From the NCBI GenBank assembly GCA_947457255.1, contig CANGUZ010000003.1, forward strand, positions 51,218 through 115,217: a stretch of 64,000 nucleotides of DNA. Reading direction: 5' to 3'. Under the pieces are notes generated by a model that did not search any database, was not told where the DNA came from, and was given only the letters and a program-made list of their open reading frames with translations. Below are positions 42,348-49,618 of this stretch, piece after piece; position 1 is the first letter of the stretch, and each line of letters starts with the position of its first letter. Source of the stretch: Flavobacteriaceae bacterium (GTDB taxonomy: Bacteria; Bacteroidota; Bacteroidia; Flavobacteriales; Flavobacteriaceae). Position numbers and translations under genes: made by a program.

Positions 42348-43607
42348 TCAGCTTGCGTCTTTAGTTACAATTTGCATGGTTTCTCTACTAACTTGTTTCA
42401 ATAAAACTTCTTTATTTTCCTCGACCATTTGCGAAGCTTTTTCATTAAAATGTCTGATAGTGTAGAGAGATACGTTTTCGTTATATGAAACTTTAAACTT
42501 TTTAGCAAGGATGTTTTTCAACTCATTAAAGTTTCCAAATTTGTCTTCCACACAAATAGAAAAACTAATAGCTGAGTTTTGTATTAAACTTACTTTCATC
42601 TTGTATTGATGCAACAATCCGAATATTTCACTAATGTTCTCTTCCATAATAAATGAAAAATCGATAGAAGAAAGTGAAACTAATAATTGATTTTTCTTTA
42701 CAATGAAACAAGGTAGAAAAGGCACTAAATCTTCGCCTTTAGAAACACTAGTGCCAGGCAATAATGGGTTTATAAATGATTTTACAAATAATGGTATTTC
42801 CTTTTTCTGTAAAGGCTGTAGGGTTTTTGGATGAATAACACTAGCCCCGTAAAACGCTAATTCGATAGCTTCACGATAGGAAATTTGATTCAGTAAACTG
42901 GCATTTTCAAAATATCTAGGGTCGGCATTCATAACCCCAGGAACATCTTTCCAAATAGTTACGCTTTCAGCATTAAGGCAATACGCAAAAATTGCCGCAG
43001 TATAATCAGATCCTTCACGACCCAAAGTCGTTGTAAATCCATTGTCATCATAGCCTATAAATCCTTGAGCTATGTTTAATACTTTACGTTTAACGTTTTT
43101 TGAAATGTTTTTTTGAGTGATTTCCCAATCCACTTCTGCATCACGGTAAGTAGAGTCTGTTTTTATAAAATTTCGAACATCAATCCAAGTGGTTTTTATT
43201 CCCATAAAAGACATAAAGTGAGAAAGGATTGTAGTTGAAATTAATTCTCCAAAACTCACGATTTGATCGTAAACAAAATTATAATTAGGTGATTTATTAT
43301 GACTTAAAAAATATTCTAAATCGAAAAATAAGTTATTTACAGCAGTAAACACTTCATTTTTATCGTCTTCAAATAACTCCAATAAAATTTGATTGTGGTA
43401 TTTTTTTACTTCTTGTACTGAAGAATTCAATTCAGCCGATTTATCAAAATAGTTTTTTATTACTTCCTCTAAAGCATTTGTTGTTTTCCCCATAGCCGAA
43501 ACTACTAGTAAAACATCTTCATAACCTACTTTTTGTAAAACATCATATACATTTTTTATTCCGGCAGCATCTTTAACCGATGCGCCACCAAACTTAAATA
43601 CTCTCAT
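42348..43607 (-). CDS. lysC: Aspartate kinase (monofunctional)
   Basis: It phosphorylates aspartate, the first step to Lys, Thr, Met and diaminopimelate. The kinase domain begins MRVFKFGGASVKDAAGIKN, with SAMGKTTNALEE, FGELISTTILS and TTLGREGSDYTAAIFAYCLNAESVTIWKDVPGVMNADPR (substrate and nucleotide loops). Two short ACT-like regions in the last 130 residues suggest feedback control. The length of 419 residues fits monofunctional enzymes rather than the ThrA fusion. Its ATG overlaps the stop of the GNAT gene by 1 nt (TAATG), showing translational coupling. Confidence 0.94.
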   Translation of the reverse strand: MRVFKFGGASVKDAAGIKNVYDVLQKVGYEDVLLVVSAMGKTTNALEEVIKNYFDKSAELNSSVQEVKKYHNQILLELFEDDKNEVFTAVNNLFFDLEYFLSHNKSPNYNFVYDQIVSFGELISTTILSHFMSFMGIKTTWIDVRNFIKTDSTYRDAEVDWEITQKNISKNVKRKVLNIAQGFIGYDDNGFTTTLGREGSDYTAAIFAYCLNAESVTIWKDVPGVMNADPRYFENASLLNQISYREAIELAFYGASVIHPKTLQPLQKKEIPLFVKSFINPLLPGTSVSKGEDLVPFLPCFIVKKNQLLVSLSSIDFSFIMEENISEIFGLLHQYKMKVSLIQNSAISFSICVEDKFGNFNELKNILAKKFKVSYNENVSLYTIRHFNEKASQMVEENKEVLLKQVSRETMQIVTKDAS

Positions 43608-44080
43608 TATAAATTTCTTAAAAAATTATCAATTCCTATTTCGTTCATTTGTGCTACTCTCCAATCGTCTAAAACGATTGCTCCTGTTTTTTTATAAAAA
43701 TCAATTGCTGGAGTATTCCAATCTAAAACATTCCATTCAATTCTTCGAACACCATCTTTTTTCCCTTGAGCAATCACTTCTTTATAAAGAGCGTAACCTA
43801 CACCTACTCCTCTCCTTTTTTCTTTAACAATCAAATCCTCTAAATGAATAGTTCTTCCTTTCCACGTAGAATAGCGGTAATAATACAAAGCTACACCTAC
43901 AATTTGCTCATCAATTATTGCTATAAAAGTATAAAACAATGGATTTTCACCAAAACCATCACGCTCTAAATCTTCAACGGTAACAACAACAGCATCGGGT
44001 TCTTTCTCAAAAGTGGCGAGCTCTTTAATGAGTTCTAAAACCGCACCCATATCCTCTTTTTTACCTTCTCTAATGTTCAT
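43607..44080 (-). CDS. GNAT family N-acetyltransferase (diamine/thialysine-acetyltransferase-like)
   Basis: A 157-residue GNAT enzyme: NIREGKKEDMGAVLELIKELA at the N-terminus, acetyl-CoA loop EKRRGVGVGYALYKEV (Q/RxxGxG/A), HLEDLIVKEKRRG, and VLDWNTPAIDFYKKTGA at the end. This pattern is that of spermidine/spermine and thialysine acetyltransferases. The 1-nt overlap with aspartate kinase hints at a job linked to lysine or diamine metabolism, but substrate is not proven. A TATATTTG box (minus strand, 44142-44149) lies 60 nt upstream. Confidence 0.85.
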   Translation of the reverse strand: MNIREGKKEDMGAVLELIKELATFEKEPDAVVVTVEDLERDGFGENPLFYTFIAIIDEQIVGVALYYYRYSTWKGRTIHLEDLIVKEKRRGVGVGYALYKEVIAQGKKDGVRRIEWNVLDWNTPAIDFYKKTGAIVLDDWRVAQMNEIGIDNFLRNL

Positions 44081-44245
44081 TTTGGAGTTTTTTGCTGGTA
44101 GAAAATCTTGCTTTTTAGATTAAAATATTTCGTTTAAAAAACAAATATACAAATCCATCAAACTATCCCATAAAAATCATTTCTATTTCACAAAAAAAGC
44201 AATATTTGTTTGGTAAGAATGATTATGTAATTTTGACAAAACTAA

Positions 44246-44293
44246 AACACAGATTTCACTAATTAATTCATGAGAATTAGTAAAATCTGTGTT
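44246..44293. repeat. Palindromic intergenic repeat-like hairpin
   Basis: AACACAGATTT (44246-44256) pairs perfectly with AAATCTGTGTT (44283-44293), and inside CTAATT (44259-44264) pairs with AATTAG (44275-44280). Blocks with ACACAGATTT...AAATCTGTGT recur between genes of Flavobacterium in my recollection, so this is probably a dispersed repeat. It lies between the GNAT gene and the TerB-like gene, both on the minus strand; it has no T-run and is not a convincing terminator. Confidence 0.6.
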
Positions 44294-44335
44294 CAAAAAT
44301 CTATAAAAGTCTGATTACAAAAAATTAAAATTTTC

Positions 44336-44767
44336 CTATTTATTCATGTGCTTCATTTCAAAAATAAAAGTATCTAAATCTACTTTTTTATCCACTAACA
44401 AAAGAGCTTTGTTAATTATATAATTTATGTTTCCGGGGGTAAACCCTAAAGCAATCCCAAATTTTCTAAGCAATAGCTCTTGTTTGTCGCCTAATTGGTG
44501 ATCACTATTTACCATTTTTGCTAAATCGTACAAACGTTCCAGTCGCTCTACATATAAATAAGGAGGATTGATAGGGTATTTTAATGGGTTTTCTAAAATT
44601 TCTTCATACTCCTTTGGCGAAATTTCAAGATGTAAAGCTAGTTTATCTAAAAAAGCTTTTTCTTCAGCAGTACTTAATCCGTCAGCTAACGCCACACGAA
44701 CAATTGCTGAAAAATGACCTTTATTTCTACTTTTAAATTCGCTGTCAAATAAATCTGCTATAGACAT
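44336..44767 (-). CDS. TerB-like (tellurite-resistance domain) protein
   Basis: A 143-residue, all-helical cytoplasmic protein with no signal or membrane segment. HFSAIVRVALADGLSTAEEKAFLDKLALHLEIS matches the first half of the TerB/TerB-like fold (aDGxxxxxExxxl), and DLAKMVNSDHQLGDKQELLLRKFGIALGF the second, with the acidic residues that may bind metal. In Bacteroidota such stand-alone proteins are of unknown function and do not imply tellurite resistance. A TATATTTG box lies on the minus strand at 44791-44798, 23 nt upstream of the start. Confidence 0.78.
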   Translation of the reverse strand: MSIADLFDSEFKSRNKGHFSAIVRVALADGLSTAEEKAFLDKLALHLEISPKEYEEILENPLKYPINPPYLYVERLERLYDLAKMVNSDHQLGDKQELLLRKFGIALGFTPGNINYIINKALLLVDKKVDLDTFIFEMKHMNK

Positions 44768-44848
44768 GATTTCTATTATTTAGGTATATACAAATATAAT
44801 TCAATTTCGTTTTTTATGGAAACATTTTGCTCAGAATTTTCTGTTTTT

Positions 44849-44889
44849 TATCCTATTTTCTAATAAATTAAATACTATATCCTATTTTC
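44849..44889. repeat. 12-bp direct repeats TATCCTATTTTC upstream of the HupE-like gene
   Basis: Two exact copies (44849-44860 and 44878-44889) 29 bp apart in the intergenic region between divergent TerB-like and HupE-like genes. Spacing near three helical turns is compatible with a regulator site, or with chance in AT-rich DNA. Confidence 0.4.
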
Positions 44890-44940
44890 AAATTTAATTG
44901 TAAATTTACATTCCCTAATCTATATAAATCAATATGTGTT

Positions 44941-45525
44941 ATGTCAGACTTTTGGATTTACTTTCAACTAGCATGGAAACATGTTTTAGATATTAAAAGC
45001 TATAATTTTATTTTATTTTTAATTGCTTTGGCAGTTCCATACAGCTTTAAAGAGTGGAGAAAGCTTTTATTATTATTAGCTTTTTTTGCAATTGGAGAGC
45101 TAGTGGTGCTATTGCTTTCTTTTTTTGGAATTGTAATTATTAAGTTAAATTTGAAAGAATCCTTAATTCCGATAACTATTTTAATAACAGCTTTATTTAA
45201 TTTATTTGTAATTGGCAAATCCTATAAAGGAAATGGAATTAATTTAATTGGTTTTTTTGTTCTTTTTTTTGGAATTATTCACGGTTTGGGATTTTCAAAT
45301 TATTTTAAATCAGTAACAACGGGTAATCTTTCGGCAAAAATATTACCTTTATTAGAATATACGTTAGGAATTCAAGTGGCTCAAATAGTGTTGGTTTTAT
45401 TAGTTCTGATTGTTTCCTATATAGTTCAAAACTTTTTTAGATTATCAAAACGTGATTTTATTTTAGTTTCTTCCTCTTTTCTAATTGGAGTAGTACTTCC
45501 TGAAATCATTAAAATAATACTATAG
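44941..45525 (+). CDS. HupE/UreJ-like membrane protein
   Basis: A 194-residue polytopic membrane protein with about six hydrophobic segments. WKHVLDIKSYNFILFLIALAVPY near the N-terminus and FGIIHGLGFSNYF in the middle correspond to the HupE/UreJ signatures (HIxxGxDHxLF and HGxxFA types), although the usual DH pair is altered. HupE/UreJ proteins are thought to transport nickel or assist metalloenzymes; Bacteroidota members are far from hydrogenase genes and their role is open. It is the first gene of a run of four (spacing 21, 13 and 19 nt) ending with a CtpA-type protease. Confidence 0.78.
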   Translation: MSDFWIYFQLAWKHVLDIKSYNFILFLIALAVPYSFKEWRKLLLLLAFFAIGELVVLLLSFFGIVIIKLNLKESLIPITILITALFNLFVIGKSYKGNGINLIGFFVLFFGIIHGLGFSNYFKSVTTGNLSAKILPLLEYTLGIQVAQIVLVLLVLIVSYIVQNFFRLSKRDFILVSSSFLIGVVLPEIIKIIL

Positions 45526-45546
45526 AAATACATCTATTTACATTAC

Positions 45547-45975
45547 ATGGAATTAAAAAAATTAAACAAATACGACAAAGCCTATCTCCGAATTGCTAAA
45601 GAATGGAGTCTCTTATCGTACTGCAAGCGCAAACAAGTAGGAGCAATAATTGTTCGAGATAGAATGATAATTTCTGATGGATATAACGGAACACCTTCGG
45701 GTTTTGAAAATTGTTGCGAAGACGAAGAAGGATTAACAAATTGGTATGTGCTTCACGCAGAGGCAAATGCAATTCTAAAAGTAGCTCGTTCTACACAAAC
45801 TTGTGAAGGAGCAACATTGTATATTACACTTTCTCCTTGCAAGGAGTGCAGTAAACTCATACATCAATCAGGAATTAGAAGGGTGGTATATCAAAATGGA
45901 TATAGAGACACGTCTGGTGTAGATTTTTTAATTAAAGCAGGAGTAATTGTTGAACAAATTGAAGAATTAGATTAA
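45547..45975 (+). CDS. dCMP deaminase family protein
   Basis: A zinc-dependent deaminase of 142 residues. The zinc site is HAEANAIL with TLSPCKECSKLI (His, two Cys, catalytic Glu), and SYCKRKQVGAIIVRDRMIISDGYNGTPSGFENCCED is the characteristic dCMP/ComE-operon protein 2 block. It deaminates dCMP to dUMP, feeding dTMP synthesis. It belongs to the HupE-to-S41 run, 21 nt after the HupE-like gene. ComEB is the name of the Bacillus homologue, but no competence genes are near. Confidence 0.92.
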   Translation: MELKKLNKYDKAYLRIAKEWSLLSYCKRKQVGAIIVRDRMIISDGYNGTPSGFENCCEDEEGLTNWYVLHAEANAILKVARSTQTCEGATLYITLSPCKECSKLIHQSGIRRVVYQNGYRDTSGVDFLIKAGVIVEQIEELD

Positions 45976-45988
45976 AAAAAACACTATC

Positions 45989-46453
45989 ATGAAAACGATC
46001 TTATTTGTACTGTTTTTAGTGTTGCCATTAGTTTCTATAATTGCTCAAGAAAAAGGAATTCTATTGCAAAAAAAGGATTCTGAAAGAACTGATTTTTTAG
46101 TAGAACATAAAAGAATAAAAGTAGTCACAACCGATGGCAGAAGCTTTTTCGGAAGATTTTCAATTATTGATGACAAAACCATTTCAATAAATAACACATT
46201 AATCGCCTTAGCTTCTATAGAAAAAATCAAAAGAAAATCGCTAACATCAACTATTACTTCTCCAGTAGTATGTACTTTAGGAGTTATTCTTATACTTGGA
46301 GGTACTGCAGTAGCAGCTCTTGGCGGGACTAGCGCAATAGTAGGATTGGGTTTAATTTCATCTGGTTTTACTTTACCATTAATTGCTCTAATTTCTAATA
46401 GGCATCCAAAAAACCAATGGGAATACACTATAGGTGATCTTCCATCCAACTAA
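45989..46453 (+). CDS. Exported hypothetical protein with Gly/Ala-rich hydrophobic C-terminal region
   Basis: A 154-residue protein that I do not recognise. It has a signal peptide (MKTILFVLFLVLPLVSIIAQ), a 60-residue soluble part with a small beta domain (RIKVVTTDGRSFFGRFSIIDDKTISIN), then two strongly hydrophobic stretches rich in Gly, Ala and Leu (GVILILGGTAVAALGG and AIVGLGLISSGFTLPLIALI) and a short polar tail. The soluble part recalls LSm/Sm-like strands (VxLxDGRxFxGxF), but this is only an impression. It lies 13 nt after the dCMP deaminase gene and 19 nt before the S41 protease start. Confidence 0.7.
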   Translation: MKTILFVLFLVLPLVSIIAQEKGILLQKKDSERTDFLVEHKRIKVVTTDGRSFFGRFSIIDDKTISINNTLIALASIEKIKRKSLTSTITSPVVCTLGVILILGGTAVAALGGTSAIVGLGLISSGFTLPLIALISNRHPKNQWEYTIGDLPSN

Positions 46454-46472
46454 ATTATTTCAAATCTTTCAA

Positions 46473-48050
46473 ATGAAAAAAAGTAACATCTTTTTTCCTA
46501 TTCTTCTTTTTTTAACACTTGCAGTTGGTGTTTTACTTGGCGGATATTTAAATTTTCCAGTTGAAAAACCGTTAGCATCAAAAAATAATTATAAAAACAA
46601 ACTCTATAAGATTATTGATTTTATTGATAATGAATACGTAGATAAAGTAAATACAGATTCAATTATAGATTTAACGGTTAATGATATTTTAGCAAAGCTC
46701 GATCCGCACTCTGTTTATATTCCGTCTAGTGAGCAAAAAGGAGTTGCCGAAAGTATGAAAGGTGATTTTGTGGGGATTGGAGTCAATTTTTATATGCTAA
46801 ACGATACGGTTGCTGTAATAAAACCTTTAGAAAAAGGCCCTTCTGAAAAAGCTGGAATCAAAGCTGGTGATCGAATTTTATATGCCAACTCCTATAAATT
46901 ATTTGGACGAAAATTACCAACAGACAGTTTATTTGCTAAACTAAAAGGAAAAGAAGGCACAGCTGTAGAATTGACTATTTTTAGAAAAAGCGAAAATAGA
47001 AAGTTCAAAATCAAAGTAAAAAGAGATGTAGTTCCTATAAAAAGTGTTGATGTTGCAACAATGATAAACGTTACAACTGGCTATATAAAAATAAATCGAT
47101 TTGCAGAAACTACCTACAAAGAGTTCAAATCTGGTTTGGAAAGTTTACAAAAAAAAGGAGCCAAATCTTTAATTATTGATGTTCGAGAAAACGGTGGCGG
47201 TTACATGGAAATGGCAGCCGAAATTGCCGATGAGTTTCTAAAAGACAAACAATTAATCGTTTTTCTAAAAAACAGAAAAGGCAGAATCGACAAGACTTTT
47301 GCAACCGAAAAAGGAAACTTTGAAACTGGAAAAGTATTTGTATTAATAGACGAAAGTTCAGCTTCGGCCAGCGAAATTTTAGCTGGCGCCATTCAAGATA
47401 ATGATAGAGGAATAATTGTTGGTCGACGATCTTTTGGAAAAGGATTGGTGCAACGCGAAATGGATTTTGAAGACGGTTCAGCAGTTCGATTAACTATTGC
47501 GAGGTATTACACACCTTCGGGTCGTTCCATTCAAAAACCCTATCAAAAAGGAAATGAAGACTACTTTAACGAATTTAGCAAGCGATTTGAGAATGGCGAA
47601 TTATACGAAAAAGACAGTATAAAAATTGCTGACACCTTAAAATTTAAAACGCCAAAAGGCAAAATTGTTTATGGAGGAGGAGGAATTGTACCTGATATAT
47701 TTGTTCCACTCGAAGGAAATAATGGTAATGAAAGCACCGTTTATATCATGCAGCAATCAGGAATTGTTAGTCGGTTTGCATTTGAAGCCATCGATAAAAA
47801 CAGAAATAATTTTAAGGGAATGACTTTTGAACAATTTCTAGATAAAATGAATAAAACCGATTTATATTTTAATGGTTTTCAGCGCTATTTATCAAACAAT
47901 GGTGCAATAGTTAATTTAACAAAAAGTAAACCATTAGTAAAAAGATATTTGGCTGCCGAATTTGCCAAACAACTCTTTGATGAACAAAAATTCTATGAAA
48001 TTATTTTAAAGGAGGACAAAATGATTCAGTCGGTTTTAAAATTAAAATAA
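46473..48050 (+). CDS. S41 family C-terminal processing protease
   Basis: A 525-residue exported serine protease. The start at 46473 (MKKSNIFFPILLFLTLAVGVLLGG) gives a clean signal anchor and removes 13 non-conserved residues of the ORF track start, which overlapped the preceding gene. A PDZ domain (GVNFYMLNDTVAVIKPLEKGPSEKAGIKAGD) precedes the catalytic domain with FVLIDESSASASEILAGAIQDN (nucleophile Ser about residue 297) and GRRSFGKGLVQ (general-base Lys). All active-site residues are intact. It trims C-termini of periplasmic proteins. It is the last gene of the run that begins with the HupE-like gene. Confidence 0.93.
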   Translation: MKKSNIFFPILLFLTLAVGVLLGGYLNFPVEKPLASKNNYKNKLYKIIDFIDNEYVDKVNTDSIIDLTVNDILAKLDPHSVYIPSSEQKGVAESMKGDFVGIGVNFYMLNDTVAVIKPLEKGPSEKAGIKAGDRILYANSYKLFGRKLPTDSLFAKLKGKEGTAVELTIFRKSENRKFKIKVKRDVVPIKSVDVATMINVTTGYIKINRFAETTYKEFKSGLESLQKKGAKSLIIDVRENGGGYMEMAAEIADEFLKDKQLIVFLKNRKGRIDKTFATEKGNFETGKVFVLIDESSASASEILAGAIQDNDRGIIVGRRSFGKGLVQREMDFEDGSAVRLTIARYYTPSGRSIQKPYQKGNEDYFNEFSKRFENGELYEKDSIKIADTLKFKTPKGKIVYGGGGIVPDIFVPLEGNNGNESTVYIMQQSGIVSRFAFEAIDKNRNNFKGMTFEQFLDKMNKTDLYFNGFQRYLSNNGAIVNLTKSKPLVKRYLAAEFAKQLFDEQKFYEIILKEDKMIQSVLKLK

Positions 48051-48060
48051 CCGCCAATTA

Positions 48061-48666
48061 TTATCTTATACTATCATGAACATGAGTCTCAACACCATTG
48101 TTCCAAAAAGTCAAAATATCGGTTGCAACAGCAGCTCCACTTCCTGCGGCAATGGCAAGTTGGCTTCTGTGTCCGGCTAAAGTTCCTAATACATAAATTC
48201 CATCAGCCACTTTATGATCATTATTTTTAAGTTGGATTCTTTGTTTTTCTGGCAGTGATTTTTGATGCGGCTCTACATACTGCAGTAATCCTTCAATAGC
48301 AAATGTATTTGCTGAGCCAATGCCAATTACAATACTTTTTGTTGCATACGAACTTTTGTTGGTAACAACCCTAAAATCTGGAAAGCTACCCTCAATTTTA
48401 AGCACTTTTTCATTCGGAATTTGTGAAATATGAGGATACAATTGTGCCAAATGATCGATGCTTTCCGTTAGCAATTCAGAGCCTAATTTTCCTGGAGTTA
48501 TTCCGTAAGCATTGTTAAACAAAGCATCTTGTAGAGAGGAAGCTTTTTGATGGGTAATGATTCCTATTTTCTTATCTGCAACAAAAGATTTGTTTTTAGC
48601 AGAACCCAAAACCAACGCACATGACATTCCAGAAACGCCACCGCCAATGATTAAAACATCAAACAT
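48061..48666 (-). CDS. Half-size FAD-dependent oxidoreductase (thioredoxin-reductase-like)
   Basis: About 201 residues. FAD-binding MFDVLIIGGGVSGMSCAL (Rossmann GxGxxG) opens the protein, and the second FAD block VADGIYVLGTLAGHRSQLAIAAGSGAAVATDI closes it. The NADPH domain and the CxxC redox centre of thioredoxin reductase are both missing, and the length is about two thirds of that family (about 310). No frame disruption is seen, so this is a genuine short flavoprotein rather than a broken gene. The ORF track start at 48669 is TTG; the ATG at 48664-48666 is used here. Three nt separate it from the small membrane protein upstream. Confidence 0.78.
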   Translation of the reverse strand: MFDVLIIGGGVSGMSCALVLGSAKNKSFVADKKIGIITHQKASSLQDALFNNAYGITPGKLGSELLTESIDHLAQLYPHISQIPNEKVLKIEGSFPDFRVVTNKSSYATKSIVIGIGSANTFAIEGLLQYVEPHQKSLPEKQRIQLKNNDHKVADGIYVLGTLAGHRSQLAIAAGSGAAVATDILTFWNNGVETHVHDSIR

Positions 48667-48669
48667 CAA

Positions 48670-48870
48670 CTATTGATTTTTTGTTCTTTCTTGAATAATT
48701 TTTGACATTCTGAAAATTAGAAGAATAAAAACAGCGCAAAATGAAGCAACTATCCCTATTAAAGCAATAACACTATTGCCTTCTAATAAATGATCAAAAT
48801 CAAGTAGCGTAACGTTAAATCCTATTAAAGCCAATGCCAAAACAACTAATATAGAAGTAAAAATTTTCAT
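48670..48870 (-). CDS. Small membrane protein (two helices)
   Basis: 66 residues: MKIFTSILVVLALALIGFNVTLL is a first hydrophobic helix and VIALIGIVASFCAVFILLIFRM a second, with the basic tail KIIQERTKNQ. No known family is recognised. Its stop is 3 nt from the ATG of the half-size flavoprotein on the same strand, so they are one unit; it could be a membrane anchor for that protein. It is real by virtue of its position, spacing and membrane pattern. Confidence 0.7.
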   Translation of the reverse strand: MKIFTSILVVLALALIGFNVTLLDFDHLLEGNSVIALIGIVASFCAVFILLIFRMSKIIQERTKNQ

Positions 48871-48910
48871 TCGTAAAGATTTGTAGGGTGTGAAATTAAT
48901 ACATTTTTAT

Positions 48911-49486
48911 TTATACAAATAATCCTTTAACATTAGCAGCGAATAATTTAACAGCTATTGCTAAGAGAACGACTCCAAAAGCTTTTCTTACCACTCCTAA
49001 ACCTGTTTTTCCTAACATTTTTTCAATTTTAGAAGACGATTTTAAAACTACATATACCAAAATAATATTTAAAACAATGGCAATTACAATGTTCTCGGCA
49101 TGATACTGAGAACGCAAAGAAAGTAAAGTAGTCATTGTTCCCGCACCTGCAATTAAAGGAAAAGCAATAGGAACGATCGATGCTGAGCTAGCTTCCTCAT
49201 CTCTATAAATGCGAATGCCTAAAATCATTTCTAAAGCTAAAAAAAACAATACAAATGACCCCGCTACGGCAAAAGAGTGAACATCAATGCCTATTAACCT
49301 CAGGAATTCTTCTCCAATAAACAGAAAAACAATCATAATAATTCCAGCAACTAAAGATGCTTTTTCGGATTCAATGTGACCGTGTTTTTTTCTCAAATCA
49401 ACAATAATAGGTACGGTACCTACAATATCGATTACTGCAAAAAGCACCATTCCTACGGTAATTATTTCTTTAAAATCTAGTCCCAT
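48911..49486 (-). CDS. MarC family integral membrane protein
   Basis: A 191-residue inner-membrane protein with six hydrophobic segments. MarC/UPF0056 features: FAVIDIVGTVPIIVDLRKKHG near the N-terminus, FAVAGSFVLFFLALEMILG, IVPIAFPLIAGAGTMTTLLSL and the closing TGLGVVRKAFGVVLLAIAVKLFAANVKGL. Despite the name no role in multiple-antibiotic resistance is established; the function remains unknown. It lies 40 nt upstream of the small membrane protein on the same strand and may share its transcript. Confidence 0.9.
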   Translation of the reverse strand: MGLDFKEIITVGMVLFAVIDIVGTVPIIVDLRKKHGHIESEKASLVAGIIMIVFLFIGEEFLRLIGIDVHSFAVAGSFVLFFLALEMILGIRIYRDEEASSASIVPIAFPLIAGAGTMTTLLSLRSQYHAENIVIAIVLNIILVYVVLKSSSKIEKMLGKTGLGVVRKAFGVVLLAIAVKLFAANVKGLFV

Positions 49487-49592
49487 ATCTGTGAAATTTA
49501 AAGTGCAAAAGTATTGATTTTATGAAGGTTAAAACCTAAATTGGCGTTAATTTATTTCTCTGATTCTAAATCATAGTATTCAAAATTAACCT

Positions 49593-49600
49593 TATCTTTG
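49593..49600 (+). promoter_or_regulatory. -7 box (TATCTTTG) for the T9SS repeat protein
   Basis: An exact TAnnTTTG box 18 nt before the ATG at 49619. Confidence 0.5.
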
Positions 49601-49618
49601 TTAAAAAGCATTTAGAAC

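Noticed and set aside
44336-44767. Tellurite-resistance function of the TerB-like protein
   Set aside because: No other ter genes are nearby and the domain alone does not imply resistance.
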